Below the pieces are notes generated by a model, which saw nothing but the letters and a program-made list of their open reading frames with translations, made no database searches and was not told where the DNA came from. Shown piece by piece: positions 18,336 to 28,300 of a DNA stretch of 64,000 nt. Both the position numbers and the translations under genes were made by a program. How positions within the stretch are numbered: position 1 is the first letter of the stretch; each line of letters opens with the position of its first letter. This stretch comes from Rudanella paleaurantiibacter (GTDB lineage: Bacteria; Bacteroidota; Bacteroidia; Cytophagales; Spirosomataceae): positions 1,178,001-1,242,000 of the forward strand of contig NZ_WELI01000001.1 in NCBI RefSeq assembly GCF_009184635.1. Reading direction: 5' to 3'.

Positions 18336-20291
18336 TTACTCAAACTTATTTTTTTCGGTCAGGCCGGGCCAGGTATCGGTGCGGAAGGGGCTCACCGGAA
18401 AGCCATCGGCGCTGAACAGGTTGGCGTCAACGGGAGCATCGGCCCAGCCGTAGCGCACCGCAACGGGGTTGGCTACCTGAGGGCTGCTGACCACGACGTT
18501 ACTGCCCTGAATCTGAGCCTGCGCGTGGTGAAACACCTTGTCGGCACCCGCTATCTCGAAACCGCGCACATAGCCGTATTTGTCTTTGGCCATGAGGCCA
18601 CCACCGGCATACTGGAAGCTAACAATGGCTTTGTTACCGTCTGTCCGAAGGCTCTGATACAACGGTGAGCCATCGGGGCCGGCCTGCCTGTACGCTTGTT
18701 TGAGGGCGATCACAGCCAGCCGGTGGCCTACGTCCTGCTTGTTGGTGGGGTGAATATCGTTGGGGTTGCCAACATCGGTCGTAACGGCCATACCTGTTTT
18801 GGGCAGGGCCAGAGTCAGCGTTTGCGCTTCGCGGAGTTCGGCCCAATTGCTGCCCTGATTGCTGTTTTGCGTGGCTCCGTAACTCGATAGCTGCACGAAA
18901 TAAAACGGGAATTCGTAGCCCCATTTCTTACGCCAGTCAGTAATTACGAGCGGAAACGTTTGGCGGTACTGGTACGCCCGGCCCGCGTTCGTTTCGCCCT
19001 GATACCAGAGGGCACCCCGAATTCCAAACGGCACCAGCGGGTGAATCATGGCGTTGTACAAGCCAGTGGCCAGGTTGTTCATAAACCGGGTGTAGGTGTG
19101 CTTTTCGGCAAAGGAGGGCATAATGCGCCAGCCATTGGTAAGGCTTATTTTAACGCCCTCACCAGCTACATAAAGGTCGTTGGGTGAGCCCTGAAGCCCC
19201 AGCCCGAACCACGGCAACCTGACCGCATTGCCGAACTTAATCATGAGCAGGTTGGTGCCCGCTTTCCAGGTGTTGGCGGGGATTGTGATTCTCCGAACGC
19301 CCGTCAGTACACCCTCGGCTACGCGCTGCCCGTTGATGTAAATCTCGTTCGGGCTGTCGTTTTCCGCCAAAGCGAGGGTAGTAGTTGTACCGACTAGGGT
19401 CGCCGGTATCTCGATGTTACGGGCCATGTACCCCGTACCCCGAAACCCGCTCATGCCTTTCCAGTCCCACTGCCCAAACGGGTCGCTCGCCCGCCAACCC
19501 GAAATGTCAAAGTTGGCCGTGAGGTAGCGGGCTTCGTCGGCTGCGGTGGGGCTGATGTTGTCTCCTTTTAGCAACTGTTTGCGGAGTTTGTAGTCGACAA
19601 GGCTGTCGGCCTGTTGCCAGTTGGTGGGCAGGGTTTGGGCAATAGGCCGCAGGTCGTTGTGGGTAGCCATGCCTTCTTTACTAATCCAGCCCTCGGCCTG
19701 TGAGCCCCCCCACGACGAGTGGAGCAGCCCGACGGGCACGCCCAATTTTTGGGTCAGCTCGCGGGCGAAGAAGAAACCGACGGCCGTAAAATCACCAACG
19801 GTTTTGGGCGAACACACTTTCCAGTCGCCCGTTTTTAGGTCGGTTTCGGGTGTTAGGGCCAGCTCATGCTCGACCCGAAAGTGCCGTATCTGTCCAAAAT
19901 TGGCGTTTTTCTTTTCGTTCTCGTAGTTGTCGGCCTGCTTCACGGGCCATTCCATATTCGACTGCCCGGAGCAGAGCCATACGTCGCCGACCAGCACGTC
20001 GGTGGCTTTGGCCTGCCCCGATTTGGTCGAGGCTACCAACTCGTGCGGCCCGCCTGCTTCGAGCGGGGCCAGCCGTACGGTCCATTTGCCCGACGCATCG
20101 GCTTTGGCTTGTCCGGTTTGGCCCGCCAGCGTCACCCGCACGGTTTCGCCGGGTTTGGCCCAGCCCCATACCGGAATGGCCTGTTGGCGTTGCAGCACCA
20201 CATGGTCAGAAAACAAACGCGCCATCCGCACCTGCGCAAAAGCGGGGGAAAGGAAGATAATGAGGAAGGCAAAGGGAAGAAGACGGTTCAT
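18336..20291 (-). CDS. SGNH-type carbohydrate acetylesterase (sialate O-acetylesterase family)
   Basis: A 651-residue secreted esterase (signal peptide MNRLLPFAFLIIFLSPAFA). The SGNH hydrolase core is split by an inserted jelly-roll, galactose-binding-like domain (about residues 245-370). The Ser block is WLCSGQSNMEWPV, the middle block IRGALWYQGETNAG, and the catalytic Asp/His block NDIHPTNKQDVGHRLA. The family name comes from sialate 9-O-acetylesterase, but in PULs such enzymes remove acetyl groups from plant polysaccharides. Between GH9 and GH26, deacetylation of a mannan or glucomannan is the best reading (inference). Confidence 0.88.
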   Translation of the reverse strand: MNRLLPFAFLIIFLSPAFAQVRMARLFSDHVVLQRQQAIPVWGWAKPGETVRVTLAGQTGQAKADASGKWTVRLAPLEAGGPHELVASTKSGQAKATDVLVGDVWLCSGQSNMEWPVKQADNYENEKKNANFGQIRHFRVEHELALTPETDLKTGDWKVCSPKTVGDFTAVGFFFARELTQKLGVPVGLLHSSWGGSQAEGWISKEGMATHNDLRPIAQTLPTNWQQADSLVDYKLRKQLLKGDNISPTAADEARYLTANFDISGWRASDPFGQWDWKGMSGFRGTGYMARNIEIPATLVGTTTTLALAENDSPNEIYINGQRVAEGVLTGVRRITIPANTWKAGTNLLMIKFGNAVRLPWFGLGLQGSPNDLYVAGEGVKISLTNGWRIMPSFAEKHTYTRFMNNLATGLYNAMIHPLVPFGIRGALWYQGETNAGRAYQYRQTFPLVITDWRKKWGYEFPFYFVQLSSYGATQNSNQGSNWAELREAQTLTLALPKTGMAVTTDVGNPNDIHPTNKQDVGHRLAVIALKQAYRQAGPDGSPLYQSLRTDGNKAIVSFQYAGGGLMAKDKYGYVRGFEIAGADKVFHHAQAQIQGSNVVVSSPQVANPVAVRYGWADAPVDANLFSADGFPVSPFRTDTWPGLTEKNKFE

Positions 20292-20310
20292 AAATGATGG
20301 TTTTTAGTTT

Positions 20311-20405
20311 CCTGTACAATGGAGCGGTGCTCCGTTGGGCTGTTAAGCCAATTAAGTAGCCTTTCTGGCCTGGCGGCCCAACGGAGCATCGCTCCATTGT
20401 ACAGG
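20311..20405. repeat. MITE-like 30-bp inverted repeat between GH9 and acetylesterase genes
   Basis: The arms 20311-20340 and 20376-20405 match as inverted repeats at 29 of 30 positions around a 35-base centre. Each arm contains its own small hairpin (GGAGCGGTGCTCC and GGAGCATCGCTCC). The whole is 95 bases with T-rich flanks and no convincing target duplication beyond TTT. It could be a small non-autonomous mobile element or an mRNA hairpin in the enzyme operon. Confidence 0.8.
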
Positions 20406-20432
20406 TTTTACAAAACTTTAGCGCAAATACAC

Positions 20433-22202
20433 TTAAAAGCTCCGCTGTAAGGCTTCGATGGCCGTAGCCAGATACACCATGGGGGCGTTCCAGTTAATGG
20501 CTATTTCGTTGGAGGCATATGAGCAATCGGCATCAATAAAAACCTCGTCGGGAATGTTGGTAGCGTACCCCGCGCATTTGTCCTGTTGAGCTGCCCGGGC
20601 GTTGGTGCCACCCGACAGCAGACCCGGTACCGGCTCATCAATACCATCGGCTACCGACGGGCGGTGGTGTGGGCGCAGGGGCGTTTTGTCGCCAAAACCC
20701 GTCAGAAACGAATAGCCCACGCTGTTGCGGCCCAGCAGATAGTCCAGATTGCCGAGGGCCGCGGTTAGATACCGCCGGTTTTTGGTCAGCCGGTAGGCCT
20801 GAATCAGGGCAATTCCCTGATTGGCGGCTACGGCGCTGCTCCCCCAGATAAAATCGCGTGCCGACCGCCCCATCACGGTTCCGTAAGCCTGCTTGTCGGT
20901 GCCAGCCAAGAGCGAATCGGCCTGGCTAACCAGGTGTCCGTTTATCTTCGGCAGATCGGCTTTGCCACGCGCTGTCAGCTCTTTCGAAAATCGGGCGAGC
21001 GAGTAATACGCCAGTGTGCGGACCTGTGCCCACGACGGCAGCGGGGTTTTGGTGTCAGGAAACAGATTGACGGCCGTATAGTACGCGTCGTCTTTGGTGG
21101 TCAGATACAGCTCCGCAGCGGCCCAAATCCACTCGTCGCTCGCGTCGCGGTCGCCGTAGGTGCCCGTGCTGATGTCGGGGTCGAATTGGCGGTTAATGGC
21201 GTCCTGATCGTAGAGGGCATTAGGGTTTTGTTTGGCCCAGCCCCACGCCCGAACGGCGGCCGCCCGGCAGGAGTCGGCCAAACCGGGCAGTTCGCGCCCA
21301 AATGGCCTGAATACCCGGCTTGCCTGTGCCATCACGGCGGCAAAGTCGAGGGCGGCTGTTACGCTTTTCTGCACCACGTACCGTTCTTTCACGGCCTTGT
21401 CGGGCATTACCATCCCGTCGAAACGGGGGTTGGTCAGTTTGTGGTACACGCCCCCGTCGGCGGGGTCTTGCATGGTGAGCATCCAGCGCAGGTTCCAGAG
21501 CGACTCATCGAGCAGGTCGGGCAGGCGGTTACCGCTTTCGGGAATGTTGGTGTTCAAGGCCCGGCACAGGTCGGGGAAATCTTCGTACAGCGACAGCAGG
21601 GTGCCCATCGTAATGCCCGAATTGACAATGTACTTGTTGTAGTCGCCGGCATCGTACCAGCCTAAGGGCGATGCAAGTGTGCTGCCCGCCGGGCGTGTGG
21701 CCGAGGCCGCCGACGGGTGTACCAGTATGCGGGTGTCGGGGTGGCCCGCCGGGCGGTGCCAGCGTCCGGCGTGTTTCTCGGGCAGGTCGATGGCCGTGCG
21801 CTGGAAATAAAACCCTTTGAGCGATCCGACCGCCACGTCACGGTGTACGTTGACATTGATCTGAAACGGGTACGAGCGGGCCATGCGCCCCACAGCAACC
21901 CGGTATGTGCCGGGCGTTTTGAAGGCCGAGAAATCTGCCAGCCGGGTCATGCGCCCCGAAAACTCGTTTCGGCGGGGTTCGCTCAGTGGGCCTGTGAACA
22001 GAACCGTTTTGCCATCGGGCGTTGTGATCTGAAATGTGGACCCGGCGGGTTCGTAGGCCGCTTCGCCGATAACGACCGCTACTTTGGGGGCATCCGGGTA
22101 GAAGCCGATCTGATTCAGTCGAACCGATTCGATAGCTGGTTGCGCCTGAGACCCACTCAGGGTGAGCAGGAAGGCGCAGAGCGAATAAACATAAAGGCGC
22201 AT
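20433..22202 (-). CDS. GH9 glycoside hydrolase with N-terminal Ig-like domain
   Basis: I start at ATG 22202 (MRLYVYSLCAFLLTLSGSQA, a good signal peptide). The open frame continues 52 codons further, but that stretch runs through a mobile-element remnant. The product is 589 residues: a CelD_N Ig-like domain (about 25-110, VRLNQIGFYPDAPKVAVVIG), then the (alpha/alpha)6 catalytic domain. The nucleophile/base region is GWYDAGDYNKYIVNSG, and the acid Glu is in YASNEIAINWNAPMVYLA near the C-terminus. GH9 enzymes cut beta-1,4-glucans including glucomannan. It probably heads the enzyme transcript GH9-acetylesterase-GH26. Confidence 0.93.
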   Translation of the reverse strand: MRLYVYSLCAFLLTLSGSQAQPAIESVRLNQIGFYPDAPKVAVVIGEAAYEPAGSTFQITTPDGKTVLFTGPLSEPRRNEFSGRMTRLADFSAFKTPGTYRVAVGRMARSYPFQINVNVHRDVAVGSLKGFYFQRTAIDLPEKHAGRWHRPAGHPDTRILVHPSAASATRPAGSTLASPLGWYDAGDYNKYIVNSGITMGTLLSLYEDFPDLCRALNTNIPESGNRLPDLLDESLWNLRWMLTMQDPADGGVYHKLTNPRFDGMVMPDKAVKERYVVQKSVTAALDFAAVMAQASRVFRPFGRELPGLADSCRAAAVRAWGWAKQNPNALYDQDAINRQFDPDISTGTYGDRDASDEWIWAAAELYLTTKDDAYYTAVNLFPDTKTPLPSWAQVRTLAYYSLARFSKELTARGKADLPKINGHLVSQADSLLAGTDKQAYGTVMGRSARDFIWGSSAVAANQGIALIQAYRLTKNRRYLTAALGNLDYLLGRNSVGYSFLTGFGDKTPLRPHHRPSVADGIDEPVPGLLSGGTNARAAQQDKCAGYATNIPDEVFIDADCSYASNEIAINWNAPMVYLATAIEALQRSF

Positions 22203-22244
22203 AAAAGGAGTCGGAGGAATAGCCTCAGCATTTGATGATCGTAA

Positions 22245-22405
22245 GAAGCTGTTTGAGTTAATCCCTTTGGCCCGTAAGGGCATCTTTTGGGCGCTGTCTG
22301 CGCCACTTTTTTGGGCCGTAGCAACCGCTACGACGGGCAAAAGTTGGCTTGTCAGCAACCAAAATCTGCTCCCTACGGTCTCAAATCGCTAACTCAAACA
22401 GCTTC
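22245..22405. mobile_element. Small MITE with 16-bp perfect terminal repeats and TAA target duplication
   Basis: A 161-base element bounded by GAAGCTGTTTGAGTTA (22245-22260) and its exact inverse TAACTCAAACAGCTTC (22390-22405), flanked by TAA on both sides (22242-22244 and 22406-22408). It encodes no protein and contains several small hairpins (for example CGTAGCAACCGCTACG). The TNA three-base duplication and the GAAGCTGTTT-like ends resemble the IS1031 group of the IS5 family (established pattern; assignment inferred). It lies 43 bases upstream of the GH9 start, in its probable promoter region. Confidence 0.75.
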
Positions 22406-22480
22406 TAAGGGTAGAAGCAGTCAACGACGAAATTATACGTATCCGGTACGGGCCGGGGCCGTCGGCAGGGGGAGAGTAGC

Positions 22481-22526
22481 TAAAAAACCATCATGAGAGG
22501 CTGGGTGTGGCCAACTCATGATGGTT
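22481..22526 (-). terminator. Intrinsic terminator after the glycan-binding lipoprotein gene
   Basis: The 12-bp perfect stem AACCATCATGAG (22486-22497) / CTCATGATGGTT (22515-22526) has a 17-base loop. Read on the minus strand it is followed by TTTT. It lies 21 bases past the lipoprotein stop and splits the PUL into two likely transcripts. Confidence 0.82.
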
Positions 22527-22546
22527 CTGACTGGGGAAAGAGAAGC

Positions 22547-23632
22547 TTATTTCACAAGCATAATGTCGTCGAAGTAGAACGTTTCATCCTGTTTGTCGGG
22601 GCCCTTGATGCGGAAACCGAGTTGCTTGAGCGTTTTGCCGGGCAACCAGAAGTCCATGTCCGAGAGCTTCAGTTTGAAGTACGTCCATGTATTGGCTTTC
22701 ACATCGATTCGGTTAGCCTCTACAAACTCCCCAAAACCGGCCTTGCTGGCGTCGGTGGTGAGGTAGAGCGAGTAATCGGCTGATGCGCCTTTGATCCAGC
22801 CGGTTACGTAGGTGTACTCGTTGGAGTAGCTAATGGCCGAGGCCGACCAGTTGGCGAAGGCCAGCAGGTGCCAGTTACCTTTCTGGAAGGTTTTGCTCGC
22901 CGAGGCCGCCCCGTTTCTGAACTCTTTGGAGGTTACCGTACCCGCATCGCCCCACGAACCGTCCTGATAGCCCGTGCCGTAGGTATCGGTGAAGACCTGA
23001 TAGGCCCGGTCAACGTTGACGAACTCCTGCCGGGTCCGAATCCGGCCGGTACCGTTCGTGATGGCAAGCGTTCCGCGGGTGAGGGTTGAGGCAGGCATCT
23101 GAATGACCAGTTGCTTTTTCACCTTAGATACGATTGTGGCCGGGTCCGAAATGCCCTTCACCGAGTCGGCAAAGGCCACAGACGTCACATCGTCGAAGTT
23201 ATTGCCCGTGATGGTGATGGTCTTGCCCTTCGAGAAGTTGTAATCCGATACATCGGCAACGGAAGGGTAGGCCAGTACCTTAAACGGAATCGAGACCGAC
23301 TGCCCCGCGCTATTGGTAAAGGTGATGTTTTGCCGGCCGCCCGCTGCTTCGGTTGGAATACGGAAAATGAGGGTTTCGGCCGTGTTGAGCGTCGGTTGGA
23401 AACCGGCTGGTACACTCAGTTTCTCAAACACGATGGTGCGTATGTCGCCCAAACCACTGCCGGTGAGGGTCACGACCGCCCCGCTCGCGGCCGAGTCGGG
23501 CATAATCTTGGTGGCAACGGGGGTGCCCGGCTGAATCTGCGGGCGGCCGTCGGTGTCTTTTTCGCAGGAAGTCAGGCCAAACCCCGCCAACAGGGCAAAG
23601 CTTGCTATGGGAATGAGTTTATAGAAAGTCAT
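22547..23632 (-). CDS. Surface glycan-binding lipoprotein with IPT/TIG domains (SGBP-B type)
   Basis: A 361-residue outer-membrane lipoprotein (lipobox FGLTSC, Cys23). Two immunoglobulin-like TIG domains follow (about 35-120, KIMPDSAASGAVVTLTGSGL; about 121-205, NFSKGKTITITGNNFDD). A C-terminal beta-sandwich of about 150 residues (WHLLAFANWSASAI to ETFYFDDIMLVK) resembles the glycan-binding domain of SGBP-B proteins. It should sit beside SusC/SusD and hold polysaccharide at the cell surface. It is the third gene of the import half of the PUL. It has no catalytic motif. Confidence 0.86.
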   Translation of the reverse strand: MTFYKLIPIASFALLAGFGLTSCEKDTDGRPQIQPGTPVATKIMPDSAASGAVVTLTGSGLGDIRTIVFEKLSVPAGFQPTLNTAETLIFRIPTEAAGGRQNITFTNSAGQSVSIPFKVLAYPSVADVSDYNFSKGKTITITGNNFDDVTSVAFADSVKGISDPATIVSKVKKQLVIQMPASTLTRGTLAITNGTGRIRTRQEFVNVDRAYQVFTDTYGTGYQDGSWGDAGTVTSKEFRNGAASASKTFQKGNWHLLAFANWSASAISYSNEYTYVTGWIKGASADYSLYLTTDASKAGFGEFVEANRIDVKANTWTYFKLKLSDMDFWLPGKTLKQLGFRIKGPDKQDETFYFDDIMLVK

Positions 23633-23648
23633 TTGATAGTCAGTTTGA

Positions 23649-23697
23649 CCTTACCCCCGGCCCCTCTTCGTACGAAGGAGAGAGGTCGGGGGTGAGG
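23649..23697. repeat. Imperfect GC-rich hairpin between SusD and the glycan-binding gene
   Basis: The arms 23649-23670 and 23673-23697 pair with a few mismatches and a short bulge. The left-arm words are TTACCCCCGGCCCCTCT, with the inverse in the right arm. A C/G-run hairpin of similar style occurs at 34660-34708. There is no T-run on the minus strand. Confidence 0.75.
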
Positions 23698-23700
23698 TGA

Positions 23701-25272
23701 TTACTTGTAATACGGAACAGGGTCTTTGCCCAGAGCAGGGGCCTGCACAATTTCGCCCGCCGGAATGGGCAGATACATCTTGTCTTCGGTGAAGTTGGTC
23801 AGGTACACGGCCCCGGTGACGGTGCCCCGGTTCTGCTTTTCGATAATCGCCTTGGCTTTGGCGAAGCCCTGCCGCTGAATATCGTACCAGTAGTCGCCCT
23901 CAAAGGCAAACTCAACCCGGCGCTCGTGCAGAATATCGTCGTTGGTAATGCTCGTTTTGGGGTTCAGGCCCGCCCGTTTCCGTACCTGATTGAGCGCGTC
24001 GAGGGCTTTGGCATCGGAGGTAGAAGCCTGCCCGGCCAGAATAGCCTCGGCATAAATAAGCAGAATATCGGCGTAGCGCAGCAATACCACGTTGTTACCT
24101 GAGTTCTGCCCCAGCACCGGCTCCCCGCCGAAGCTCTTGCCCGGCCCGGCAAAGTATTTCACGATGTTCGACCGGGTAGGGCTTAGGCTGCCACCGGCCT
24201 CAACGGGCTGGAGGGTGTCGTACCGGAATCCGTTGGCCATAAACTCGTTATACTTCGGTGCGTTGGCGCGTTGGGGCTTCCAGCTGGGGTTCGTCCAGCC
24301 GTGTTCCATCACCGACCACCGCCGACGCAGGTCGCCAAACTCGTATTCTTTCAGCATATCAAGCGAGGGCACGTACATTTCCCAGGCATCGGCTTCAGAC
24401 GTGCGCAGCGCACCCGCGCCCCGGTCGGGGTTTTTGATGTTGCCCGTCCCCCAGGGGTCCTGCGAAAACTGATGCTGAATCGAAAAGATCGACTCGGCAT
24501 TGTTGTTCATGCTCGCCTTGGTAAACATACCGGTGTAGTCGCTCACCAGCGTGTATTTACCCGAGTTGATTACCTCCTCGGCTTTGGTTCTGGCGTTGGC
24601 GTAGTCTTTCTGGTACAGGTACAGCTTAGCCATCAGCGCTTTAGCGGCATACTTCGTGACGCGGCCCGGTACGTCTGATTCGGGCAGCCCCTTCTCGGCA
24701 GCCTGCAAGTCTTCCAGCGCAAAGCGAAGTACATCTTTCTGGAGATACCGGGGAATGTTGAAGTCACCAGATAGGGCGGTTGCACCCGGATCGGTAATGA
24801 TGGGGGCGGCTCCCCAGGTGCGGGCGATGTAGAAGTACACCAGCCCCCGGATAAAACGGCTCTCGGCAATGGCGGGGTCGAGGTACGCGGCACCACCCCC
24901 GGCGGCTTTCTTTTCCTCGAACGTTTTGATCATCACGTTGGCATAGCCGATGATCTTGTAAAACGCTCCCCACGAAGCCCCAATCCGTTCGGAGGCCGCC
25001 GAGATCGTAAAATTCAGGTACTCCGTGTCGGTATAGGTAAACATGTTACCGGCCAGAACATCGCCGATGGCATCCTGCGCCCGGCTTTCGTAATTGCGCC
25101 AGGGCAGGCCGCTGTACAGGGTGCTGGTAGCCGCCCGTACCTCTTCGGCATTGTTGTAATAGTTGCCCGTGGTGGTGCCCGACAGCGAGGGCCGTTCTAT
25201 GAAGCTTTCCTTACAGCTAGCCAGCAGCAGAGCCGGGGCCAGAAGGGCAGCGTATATGAAGTTTCGTTTCAT
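23701..25272 (-). CDS. SusD/RagB outer membrane lipoprotein of the mannan-type PUL
   Basis: A 523-residue SusD homologue with a lipoprotein signal (LLAPALLLASC, Cys20). It shows family segments SRFIRGLVYFYIARTWGAAP, VVLLRYADILLIYAEAILAG and HERRVEFAFEGDYWYDIQRQ and the end MYLPIPAGEIVQAPALGKDP. It binds the oligosaccharide and caps the SusC encoded 126 bases upstream. The spacer to SusC contains a large imperfect palindrome, which could affect the relative amounts of the two proteins. Confidence 0.95.
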   Translation of the reverse strand: MKRNFIYAALLAPALLLASCKESFIERPSLSGTTTGNYYNNAEEVRAATSTLYSGLPWRNYESRAQDAIGDVLAGNMFTYTDTEYLNFTISAASERIGASWGAFYKIIGYANVMIKTFEEKKAAGGGAAYLDPAIAESRFIRGLVYFYIARTWGAAPIITDPGATALSGDFNIPRYLQKDVLRFALEDLQAAEKGLPESDVPGRVTKYAAKALMAKLYLYQKDYANARTKAEEVINSGKYTLVSDYTGMFTKASMNNNAESIFSIQHQFSQDPWGTGNIKNPDRGAGALRTSEADAWEMYVPSLDMLKEYEFGDLRRRWSVMEHGWTNPSWKPQRANAPKYNEFMANGFRYDTLQPVEAGGSLSPTRSNIVKYFAGPGKSFGGEPVLGQNSGNNVVLLRYADILLIYAEAILAGQASTSDAKALDALNQVRKRAGLNPKTSITNDDILHERRVEFAFEGDYWYDIQRQGFAKAKAIIEKQNRGTVTGAVYLTNFTEDKMYLPIPAGEIVQAPALGKDPVPYYK

Positions 25273-25292
25273 AATTGTAATGAGTGAATGAG

Positions 25293-25390
25293 GTTGTTAC
25301 GCAGAGATGCGCAGAGTAAGAGGAGATTCACAGAGGTACATGTACTTCTCAGCGTACCTCACTTTTCTCTGTGTATCTCAGCGTAACAAC
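25293..25390. repeat. 98-base imperfect palindrome between susC and susD of the PUL
   Basis: The arms 25293-25316 and 25367-25390 match as inverted repeats at 21 of 24 positions, built from GTTACGCAGAGAT-like words. The centre holds the perfect palindrome GTACATGTAC (25336-25345). No T-tail follows on the minus strand. It fills almost the whole SusC-SusD spacer. Confidence 0.82.
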
Positions 25391-25398
25391 TCATCATG

Positions 25399-28300
25399 TT
25401 AAAACTGAAGATTTGCGCCGACGGTAAACGTGCGAGGGTTCGGGTAGTGACCTGCGTCGACGTTCATGAGCTTGATGCTGTTGTTGAACGCGCCGATTTC
25501 AGGGTCGTAGCCTGAGTACTTCGTGAAGGTTTTCAGGTTCTGGATCGACCCGTACACCCGTACGTTGGCCACTTTTACCCGGTTGAGTACCGTGCGGGGT
25601 AAGCGGTAGCCAATCGTGATGTTCTGAATCCGGGCGTAGGAGGCATCTTCCACGTACCGGTCCGACATGGCCGTGTTGTTTTTGTTCGTGTTTGTAAACC
25701 GGGGTAGGGCACCGTCGGTGTTGTCGGCCGTGTAGCGATCGTTTACGGTCTTGAGCTGATTGGTGTACGCATTGTTCAGTCCTTCCAGTTGCCAGCGCAA
25801 AAAGTTGAACGCCTTAGCGCCCTGACTGCCTTGCAGGAACAGCGAGAAATCGAAGTCGCCGTAGTTGACCGAGTTGGTCAGGCCCCAGGTAAACTTGGGC
25901 AGGGGGCTGCCGATGTAAGTGAAGTCCTGCGCGTCGATCTTTTTGTCGCCGTTGATGTCGCGGAACCGGATGTCGCCGAGCCAGGTTTCGGTCGGATTCA
26001 CTTTGTAGCCAAACTGGGGCAGACCCGCGTTTAGCTCCTCCTGCGTCCGAAACAGCCCATCGGTCACCAGACCCCAGAACGAGCCCACCGGCCGGCCGGG
26101 CGTGGTGTGCGTAATGAGGTAGTTGTTGTAGTAAATCTTCCCGTCGAGGGCCGATGCCGCCGAGGCTGCTTTCTCGTAGCGGTTCGTAAACTGAGTCAGC
26201 ACGCCGTTGGTCTTCCAGCTGAAGTTGCCTTTTTTGATGTTGGTGGTAGTCAGGCCAATATCAATACCGGTGTTGGTCATGCGGCCGGCATTGCCCAGGG
26301 GGGCTTTCAGGTCGTCCCACTGATCGCCCACCCCGATGAGGTTAGGGCCGGTCAGGAAGATAATCATGTCCGACGTTACTTTCTTGTACACGTCGACCGT
26401 AGCATCGATGCGGCCGTTGAGGAAACCGAGGTCAACCCCGACGTTGGTCGTTTTCACCGACTCCCACTTGAGGTTGGGGTTCGGAATACCGTTGATCATG
26501 TTCGACGAGCCGAAACCTACCGGGCCGGAGAAAAACTGCACCGCGCCCACGTAGGCCGGGTTAGGTGCTCCGTTGGGGAAGTTCTGATTACCCACGGCCC
26601 CGTAGCCCGCCCGCACTTTGGCGTAGCTCAGCACGTTGGCTACGGCTCCTTTCATGAATTCTTCGTTCGAGAGTGTCCAGCCCACCGATACGCCGGGGAA
26701 ATACCCCCACCGGTTGTTGGGGCCGAAGTTGGACGAACCATCGGCCCGGAAACTGGCCGAAATCGAGTATTTGTCGCCGTAGGTGTAGTTGGCACGGGCA
26801 AACCACGACTCCATAGCCCACTGCCCTTTGCCGCCACTCAGCCCCCAGGTTGTTTGGTCGGCACTGCCTGTGTTGAGGTCGAAGATGTTGGCCTGCAAAT
26901 CGACTTTGGTGCCCGAAATGCCCTGGTAGTACGAGTTCTGCGCCTGATGCCCCACCGTGGCCTGAATACCGTGCTTGCCTACGTACTTGTTGTACGTCAG
27001 GTAGTTGGTCAGCGACCAGTAGTAGCTGTCGGACCGCGAGTCGATCAGTTTGCTCCGAAACGAGGTACTGCCCACGTTGCCCGCTTTCTGGAAGGCCGCA
27101 TTGTTGTCCTGCCCAAGTGAGTACGAGAGCTCGTTGCGCAATGAGAGATCTTTCAGGATTTGCAGCTCGGCGTAGAGGCTACCAAAAATGTTGTTGGTGG
27201 TTTTGGTGTTGCCCCGAAACTGACTGTTGCCCACCAGATTGGCCCCAAAATACTGCACTCCGCCCACGGTTTGGCCACCGCCCCAGCTACCGTCGAGATT
27301 TTTCACGGGGGTCAGCGGGCTTGTCGACGCGCCCCACCAGATGGTTCCTTCGGCGGCATCGGCCAATGACACATTCTGAATACTGCGCGACACATTGGCA
27401 CTGATACCCACCTTGGCCCAGCTTTTGAGTTGGCTGTCGAGGCTGAACCGCGACGCGTACCGCTTGAAATCGGACCCAAGCAGAATTCCCTTGTTGTCGA
27501 AATAGTTGAGCGAGAGGTAGTACGTCGTTTTGTTCTGCCCGCCCGAAAAGCTCAATTGGTGGTTGTTGATTTTGCCACGCTGAAACATGGCCTCCTGCCA
27601 GTCGGTGCCCTCGCCCAGTAGGTCGGGGTTCCGAAATTCATCGGCTACGGGGTTGCCAATAATCGGCAGTACCTCGTTCTGGTACCGGGCAAAGTCGCGC
27701 AGGTTCATCAGATCGAGCCGTTTGGCCACTTCCGACACCCCCGTGTACATTTCGTAGTTGATCTTGCCCTCGCCCTGCTTCCCTTTTTTGGTGGTAATCA
27801 GAATCACCCCGTTGGCCGCCTGCGACCCGTAAATGGCCTGAGCCGAAGCATCTTTCAGGACGTCGATGCTTTCGATGTCGTTCGGGTTGAGCATGGCCAT
27901 GACCGAGTTGCCGGTTTGCCCATCGCTGCCCCCCAGCCCGGCATACCCGGAGCTGTTGGAGGTGTTGCCGCCCACAAACGGCACGCCATCAATCACAAAC
28001 AGCGGGTCGTTGCTGTTGATGGAGGTTACCCCGCGCACCTTTACCGATACCCCACCCCCCGGCTGCCCGCCATTGCTGGTGACGGTTACTCCGGCGGCTT
28101 TGCCCTGTAACAACTGATCGATACCGGCGGCCGGAATGTCTTTCAGCTCAGTGGCCTTGATCGTTGTGATCGACGAGGTGACGTCGGAGCGTTTGGCTGT
28201 TCCGTAGCCGATTACTACCACCTCATCCAGCGACTGATCGCCGGTTTGGAGCGTGATGTTTAGCGTTGTGCGGCTACCGACTTCCACTTCCTGGGTTTTC

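Noticed and set aside
22203-22358. 52-codon N-terminal extension of the GH9 gene
   Set aside because: It reads through the MITE, and a good signal peptide starts at ATG 22202.
26107-27120. 337-codon open frame on the plus strand
   Set aside because: Antisense to the third SusC gene; the product has no family features.
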